Source: Eleginops maclovinus
Taxonomy: Eukaryota; Chordata; Actinopteri; Perciformes; Eleginopidae
DNA: 64,000 nucleotides
Assembly (NCBI RefSeq): GCF_036324505.1
Contig: NC_086349.1
Span: 27,299,759-27,363,758, forward strand
Direction: 5' to 3'
The notes beneath the pieces are model-generated. The model searched no databases, was not told the DNA's origin, and saw nothing but the letters and a program-made list of their open reading frames with translations. A program made the position numbers and the translations under genes. Each line of letters starts with the position of its first letter. Position 1 is the first letter of the stretch. Below are positions 60,201 through 64,000 of the stretch, in pieces.

Positions 60201-62764
60201 GTGTCCTCTGCATTTAACCCATCCTAGTACTAGAAGCAGTGGGCAGCTATTGTGGAGCAATGGGGAGGGGGGATTGGAGGTGTCCGGTGCCTTGCTCAAG
60301 GGCACCACAGCAGGGCCTAGGAGGTGAACTGGGACCTCTCCAAGTAGCAGTCCACTTCCATATTTCAAGTCTGTTCGGGGACTAGAACCGGCGACCCTAC
60401 GATTCCCAGTCCAAGCCCCTACTGACTGAGCCACTGCTGGAGAAATAGTAGACTACTGCCATCTAATGTAGTTTTTCTTTTGCAGCTCTTTGCCAGGACC
60501 ATTTTCCAGATGAAACACGTTGTGCATCAGGACGTCGAGGTGATGCGCGAGGATGGACAAGAAGGTAGGAAGTTCAAATCTAATCTCGGTGTGTTTAACA
60601 TATCATTGGTGTCCTCTGTTCTGCTTCTTTTTTTTAAATATGTGATCTGCTTTATTCTGTGACGTATAGCTCAGAGGGACATCACCACGGACGTCAGTGG
60701 CGTATATTCATCGATAGATTTGGAAACAACGCACAACAGGGATCTGACCGACCTCGATCACACGACTGAGAATTACTTGGAGCTCCATGAGGTAAGTAAG
60801 GTGACGGGAAGGATATGAACTAATGACATTTTACCGTTCTTTTTACGTTCGGTTTATCATGTGTTTCTTGTGTCTGTCAGGAAGGAAACATGTCAGAGTT
60901 CACTCATCCTGAACTTCCGTCAGAAGACTCCATGTTTGTCCATCCGTCCTACCTGCAGCTGGAGACTCAGTCCACCTCCTTCCAAACTCAGGTGCCTGTG
61001 AACACACACAGTGACAAAAACAGATGGATTAGATTGGACTTCAACGAAATGCATCCAACCAGAGAGTGCAAAGAAAGGGCATGAGGCTTCAGTCAGATAT
61101 CAGATCAATGTACATACATGCCTTTTATAAGGTGCAGATTTAGAGCAGATATAAGTGAAATACCATGACTGTGAATGAGTCACAAAGAGTAAATATTACT
61201 GGCTTTACCTCTGAAAGTAAGCTAACAATGGCTGGTTATCTAGAGAAACTGCGAGTCTATCAGTGTGCCAGATGGCGAGGCTTGATTTCCCATGATGCCT
61301 TGCTAGATAGAATCGGAGGATGAAACCCTCTTTATTATCACATGCATGCACACAGCAGAGCACACACAGTGAAATGTCTCTGTATTTAACCCATCCTAGT
61401 ACTAGGAGCAGTGGGCAGCTATCGTGCAGCGCCCGGGGAGCAATGGGGAGGGGGGATAGGAGGTGTCCGGTGCCTTGCTCAAGGGCACCACAGCAGTCCA
61501 CTTCCATATTTCATGTGTGTTTGGGGACTTGAACCGGCGACCCTACGATTCCCAGTCCAAGCCCCTACTGACTGAGACACTGCTGGACTGAGCCACTGCT
61601 GCACAAAGGAGGGACTCTTGCTGGAGGTGTTCCCAGCTCCACTGACAGGAAGGTGTTCTTCTCTCTGTACCTGCAGTCTCTGCTGGACAGCCAGGACTTT
61701 GAGGAGAGGAAGATGATCAGACACACACAGAAACTCCTGGACACACTGAAAGTAAGGGCCTAAAAATACAGCTTGAGTTACAATTAGAAGCACGGTGTCA
61801 GCAACCGTCCCATAATGAGGGCTCCTGGGGATCTAAAAAGCATTCATCTACAAAGTAAGGCCTAACTGGTGTTAACATGTATTCAAACAGTCAATCCAAG
61901 CCTTAAAATGCTAAGACACGGAAAGTTTGATTTCTTCATATCTTCTTTTGTGAAGCAGCTATTTAAATATCACAACAGCTGTTTATTTGGATATTTTTAA
62001 TAAAAAAGGAGGGTTTTTCTAGAGATTACAGTATGAGGGCGCTAACGTCACTTCTGGTCCAAATTCCAGCTACAGGATAGCATTTAAAACAAAAAGCAAT
62101 CTGACAAAGTAAAGCCTTTGGGTTCCTAGACACATTTCCGCAGTTCTTTCTGGAAAAAGTATGACTTGATTGCAGAGAATATCGAGTTATTTTCTCGTAG
62201 CTTTGGAGCTTTTTAAAGTCACAAAATGTTAACGTTTTCTTTGGTTAATGCACAATTTAATTAGTTGTTCCAGATTAATCTCAGAGATTATTCAAATTAT
62301 CTTCCTGGAAATTAAGGATTTATTATCTGAAAATATTCTAGGTTTTTGGGAAGTTTTTTTCTGAATATTACCCAACTTTCCCCTAGCTCCAATTTGTTAT
62401 TTTTGACCTCTCATGGCCCCGATACCCGCTGTCCCTCCCCTGCTCTGTTCACCATTGAATGTCAGATACAAAATCTACAGTCACAGTGGACACGGATTAG
62501 CAGGTGAGAAGGGCAGAACAGGAAGGATTAGGGAGGATGCTGGGAAATGAAGTGTGTGTGTGTGTGTGTGTGTGTCAGACGCAGAGCAGCATGTCCTCCC
62601 GGTTCAGCCTGCAGGCGCTGTGTGAGGGAGGCTCTCGCTTTCAGGCCGCCACCACCTTCTTCTGCCTCCTGCTTCTGAAAAAACAGAAGGCCATCGTGCT
62701 GCAGCAGAGCGGGCCGTACCACGACATCATCGCCTCGCCCGGACCCGCTTTCTACGAGCAGTAG
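52631..62764 (+). CDS. rad21l1: RAD21-like meiotic cohesin kleisin
   Basis: Thirteen coding exons join in phase: 52631-52774, 52863-52992, 53328-53427, 53646-53749, 54303-54410, 55514-55600, 55998-56096, 56881-57110, 60486-60564, 60670-60791, 60881-60991, 61677-61751 and 62579-62764. They give 524 residues (human RAD21L1 about 556). The start is the second of two ATGs, giving the family's MFYT N-terminus. Residues 1-100 are the kleisin N-terminal domain ([20 protein letters not shown], then [15 protein letters not shown]) that contacts SMC3. A central block has [22 protein letters not shown] and [16 protein letters not shown], the region that binds the STAG subunit. The C-terminus (464-524) is the winged-helix domain that binds SMC1, with [13 protein letters not shown] and [15 protein letters not shown]. 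Wording of the central block favours RAD21L over RAD21. A separase-like ExxR (EVMR, residues 352-355) sits in the linker. RAD21L works in meiotic prophase cohesin on chromosome axes. Intron 8 is 3.4 kb and carries repeats and a Tc1 element; two acceptors are preceded by simple repeats. Confidence 0.92.
54246..54281. repeat. Poly-C tract, about 36 nt, before a rad21l1 acceptor
   Basis: Uninterrupted C-run ending about 20 bases before the acceptor of the exon at 54303, so it occupies the place of the polypyrimidine tract. Confidence 0.95.
54411..55513. other. rad21l1 intron 5
   Basis: About 1.1 kb, AT-rich, nothing further recognised. Confidence 0.5.
57140..57630 (+). repeat. Dispersed repeat family R1, copy 3
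   Basis: Matches 29565-30088 in the same orientation and 9505-9882 inverted. It sits in rad21l1 intron 8, directly after the exon ending at 57110. Confidence 0.75.
57631..58529. other. rad21l1 intron 8, middle part
   Basis: Repeated AACGCATTAC, AACGCAGTTAC and similar short phrases at 57645-57760 and 58330-58445 bracket a segment of about 600 bp. They resemble ends of a dispersed element, but the class is not clear. Confidence 0.35.
58562..60167 (+). mobile_element. Full-length Tc1-like transposon, 1,606 bp
   Basis: Flanked by TA duplications (58560-58561 and 60168-60169). The ends are CAGTGGGGCAAAAAAGTATT and its complement. Inverted repeats are about 200 bp (58562-58762 and 59968-60167); the outer 145 bp or so are almost identical, with only one or two differences seen. 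It carries an uninterrupted transposase, so it is complete in structure and young-looking. It lies in intron 8 of rad21l1, in the same orientation as that gene. Confidence 0.95.
58929..59936 (+). CDS. Tc1-family DDE transposase, uninterrupted
   Basis: A 335-residue open frame without stops or shifts, the usual length for Tc1 transposases (about 340). The N-terminal half has paired helix-turn-helix DNA-binding segments ([20 protein letters not shown] and [16 protein letters not shown]). The catalytic triad is visible as D in [14 protein letters not shown] in [11 protein letters not shown] and E in [10 protein letters not shown], with about 34 residues between the second Asp and the Glu (DD34E). 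A glycine-rich box ([13 protein letters not shown]) is present. It would bind the inverted repeats, cut out the element and insert it at TA. No intron and no host-like promoter are evident. Activity is not proven: single missense changes cannot be judged by eye. Confidence 0.95.
   Translation: MAKTKELSKETRDKIVDLHQAGKTESAIGKQLGVKKSTVGAIIRKWKTYKTTANLPPSGAPRKISPRGVKMITRTVSKNPRTTRGDLVNDLQRAGTKVTEATISNTLRRQGLKSCSSRRVPLLKPVHVQARLKFARGHLDDPEEDWENVIWSDETKIELFGKNSTRRVWRRKNAELHPKNTIPTVKHGGGNIMLWGCFSAKGPGRLTRVKERMNGAMYREILSENLLPSARALKMKRGWVFQHDNDPKHTARATKEWLRKKHFKVLEWPCQSPDLNPIENLWRELKVRVAQRQPQNITALEEICMEEWAKIPATVCGNLVKTYIKRLTSVIANKG
61313..61602 (-). mobile_element. tRNA-derived SINE, family S1
   Basis: Tail at the left (AGGATGAAACCCTCTTTATT), tRNA-like head at the right with a duplicated end (CACTGCTGGACTGAGCCACT). 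It is missing part of the body, the segment around GGGCCTAGGAGG present in the other copies. It lies in rad21l1 intron 11, about 75 bases before the exon at 61677. Confidence 0.85.
61752..62551. other. rad21l1 intron 12
   Basis: AT-rich. A short stretch at about 62021-62085 (GTATGAGGGCGCTAACGTCA) resembles the left end of the R1 repeat copy at 29590. Confidence 0.4.
62552..62576. repeat. (GT)n tract abutting the last rad21l1 acceptor
   Basis: Twelve or so GT units followed directly by CAG and the last exon at 62579. The repeat takes the place of a normal pyrimidine tract. Confidence 0.9.
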
Positions 62765-63357
62765 ACAGAATAAGGTTTGGTAACGACAGAGTCACTGGTA
62801 CGGTTATCCATCAGACATCCGTTTGTGACTCCTGTCAGTTCCAGGGGTTTACATCTCTCTCCTGGGTCTAAAAGGAAGATCTTGTTTTACCTTACCGTCA
62901 CACACATCAGTTTGTGCCTCTTGTAAATATCTGTGTTCGTTCTCAGCACCTTTTGTCTGTGATAGATTATCAACTAAATGTGTATATATGGGTTTCACAT
63001 CCCCAGTATCTTTAGTATTTTTTTATATTAATTTGTGATATTTTAGAATGGAAATGTCCTGCTAAATTTGGGTTTTACACAAGTTCCTCTTCTATTCATT
63101 ATAAAGGAGTATGCAGGATCTGCTATGCCCCTTCACTCAAACCTCTGAGAGAGAAGACCGTTGGTCTCCATTCGGCGCGTGATCTTACTCCTCGTGAATC
63201 TGTTGTAAAATATATTGTATGAAATATTCTTGTTTTTGTTTTCTGCATCTCACTATACGTTCAGTATATTATAAATATGTGAATTGACAACTTATTGACA
63301 TTGTTTATGGAGTTCATTTTTTACAGTCTTTTCACTTAAATGTTTTTCTGTATTGTA

Positions 63358-63363
63358 AATAAA
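63358..63363 (+). terminator. Polyadenylation signal of rad21l1
   Basis: AATAAA about 600 bases after the stop codon, followed by a T/G-rich stretch. Confidence 0.55.
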
Positions 63364-63407
63364 TTCTGGCCTCTCATTGTTGGACTTCATTGTGTATTTC
63401 CAGAGGA

Positions 63408-63906
63408 GGGAGACGTACTCAGATCTGGTACTCCAGTAAAAGTAGAAGTACTCAGATCTTGTACTTGAGTAAAAGTAGAAGTACTCAGATCTTGTACTCC
63501 AGTAAAAGTAGAAGTACTCAGATCTGGTACTTGAGTAAAAGTAGAAGTACTCAGATCTGGTACTTGAGTAAAGTAGAAGTACTCAGATCTTGTACTTGAG
63601 TAAAGTAGAAGTACTCAGGTCTTGTACTTGAGTAAAGTAGAAGTACTCAGATCTTGTACTTGAGTAAAGTAGAAGTACTCAGGTCTTGTACTTGAGTAAA
63701 GTAGAAGTACTCAGATCTTGTACTTGAGTAAAGTAGAAGTACTCAGGTCTTGTACTTGAGTAAAAGTAGAAGTACTCAGATCTTGTACTCCAGTAAAAGT
63801 AGAAGTACTCAGATCTTGTACTTGAGTAAAGTAGAAGTACTCAGATCTGGTACTCCAGTAAAAGTAGAAGTACTCAGATCTTGTACTTGAGTAAAGTAGA
63901 AGTAAA
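63408..63906. repeat. 32/33-bp minisatellite (AGTACTCAGATCTTGTACTT type)
   Basis: About 15 units of GTACTCAGATCTTGTACTTG followed by AGTAAAGTAGAA, with 33-bp versions that carry an extra A and CTCCAG in place of CTTGAG. Confidence 0.95.
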
Positions 63907-64000
63907 ATTCTGAACTGTAAGACACAGGTCTGAAAGTACTTAAGTGGTTGTATCTTGTGCAAGAATAGGATTGTGTTTTGAAGTTGGCTCCTTGTATTTT

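Larger units (their letters stand above)
58530..60440 (-). mobile_element. S1-type SINE split by the Tc1 insertion
   Basis: The tail piece lies at 58530-58561 and the body and tRNA head at 60168-60440. The head reads on the minus strand GGCTCAGTCAGTAGGGGC and then a slightly altered B box (GGTTCTAGTCC). Joining the two pieces across one TA gives the same order as the uninterrupted copy at 61313. Confidence 0.85.

Overview
The window reads as nuclear DNA of a ray-finned (teleost) fish. Genes are split by GT-AG introns, Tc1-like transposons and tRNA-derived SINEs are present, (AC)n/(GT)n microsatellites are long and numerous, and the recognisable proteins are vertebrate. There is no operon structure, CRISPR array or rRNA gene. 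Exon joins were made by hand from splice sites, reading phase and remembered family sequences; no alignment was run.

Layout. 1-4609: part of an immunoglobulin-superfamily receptor cluster. It holds one intronless four-Ig-domain gene body with an in-frame stop (750-2093) and a second, truncated copy of its upstream region 3,813 bp further on. 4610-6272: AT-rich repeat, a SINE piece and a (GA)n block. 6797-14612, minus strand: samd10 (SAM-domain protein, four coding exons), with a CpG-rich promoter near 14.6-15.0 kb and large tandem repeats in its second intron. 15568-16888: a broken Tc1 element running into a purine-rich minisatellite. 22422-25559, plus: an EMILIN gene without a C1q domain (emilin3-like) carrying an apparent 1-nt frameshift. 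25.6-42.5 kb: about 17 kb with no convincing gene but several repeats, including a seven-copy 72-bp tandem array. 42570-45555, plus: a five-exon opsin of the neuropsin (Opn5-like) group that keeps the retinal-binding lysine but has lost the DRY motif. 52631-62764, plus: rad21l1, a meiotic cohesin kleisin with 13 coding exons. One of its introns holds a full-length Tc1 transposon with an uninterrupted 335-aa transposase, nested inside an older SINE. 63.4-63.9 kb: a 32-33 bp minisatellite.

The genes do not form a pathway: extracellular matrix (emilin3), light sensing (opsin), meiotic chromosome cohesion (rad21l1), a small SAM adaptor (samd10) and immune-type recognition (Ig gene). Human SAMD10, EMILIN3 and RAD21L1 all lie on chromosome 20, so the block looks like conserved synteny; this is an inference from gene identities. 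The points most worth checking are the DRY-less opsin, the stop in the intronless Ig gene, the emilin3 frameshift, the nested intact Tc1 element, the duplicated rad21l1 promoter region, and splice acceptors of rad21l1 built on simple repeats. I did not find a clearly new multi-gene system.
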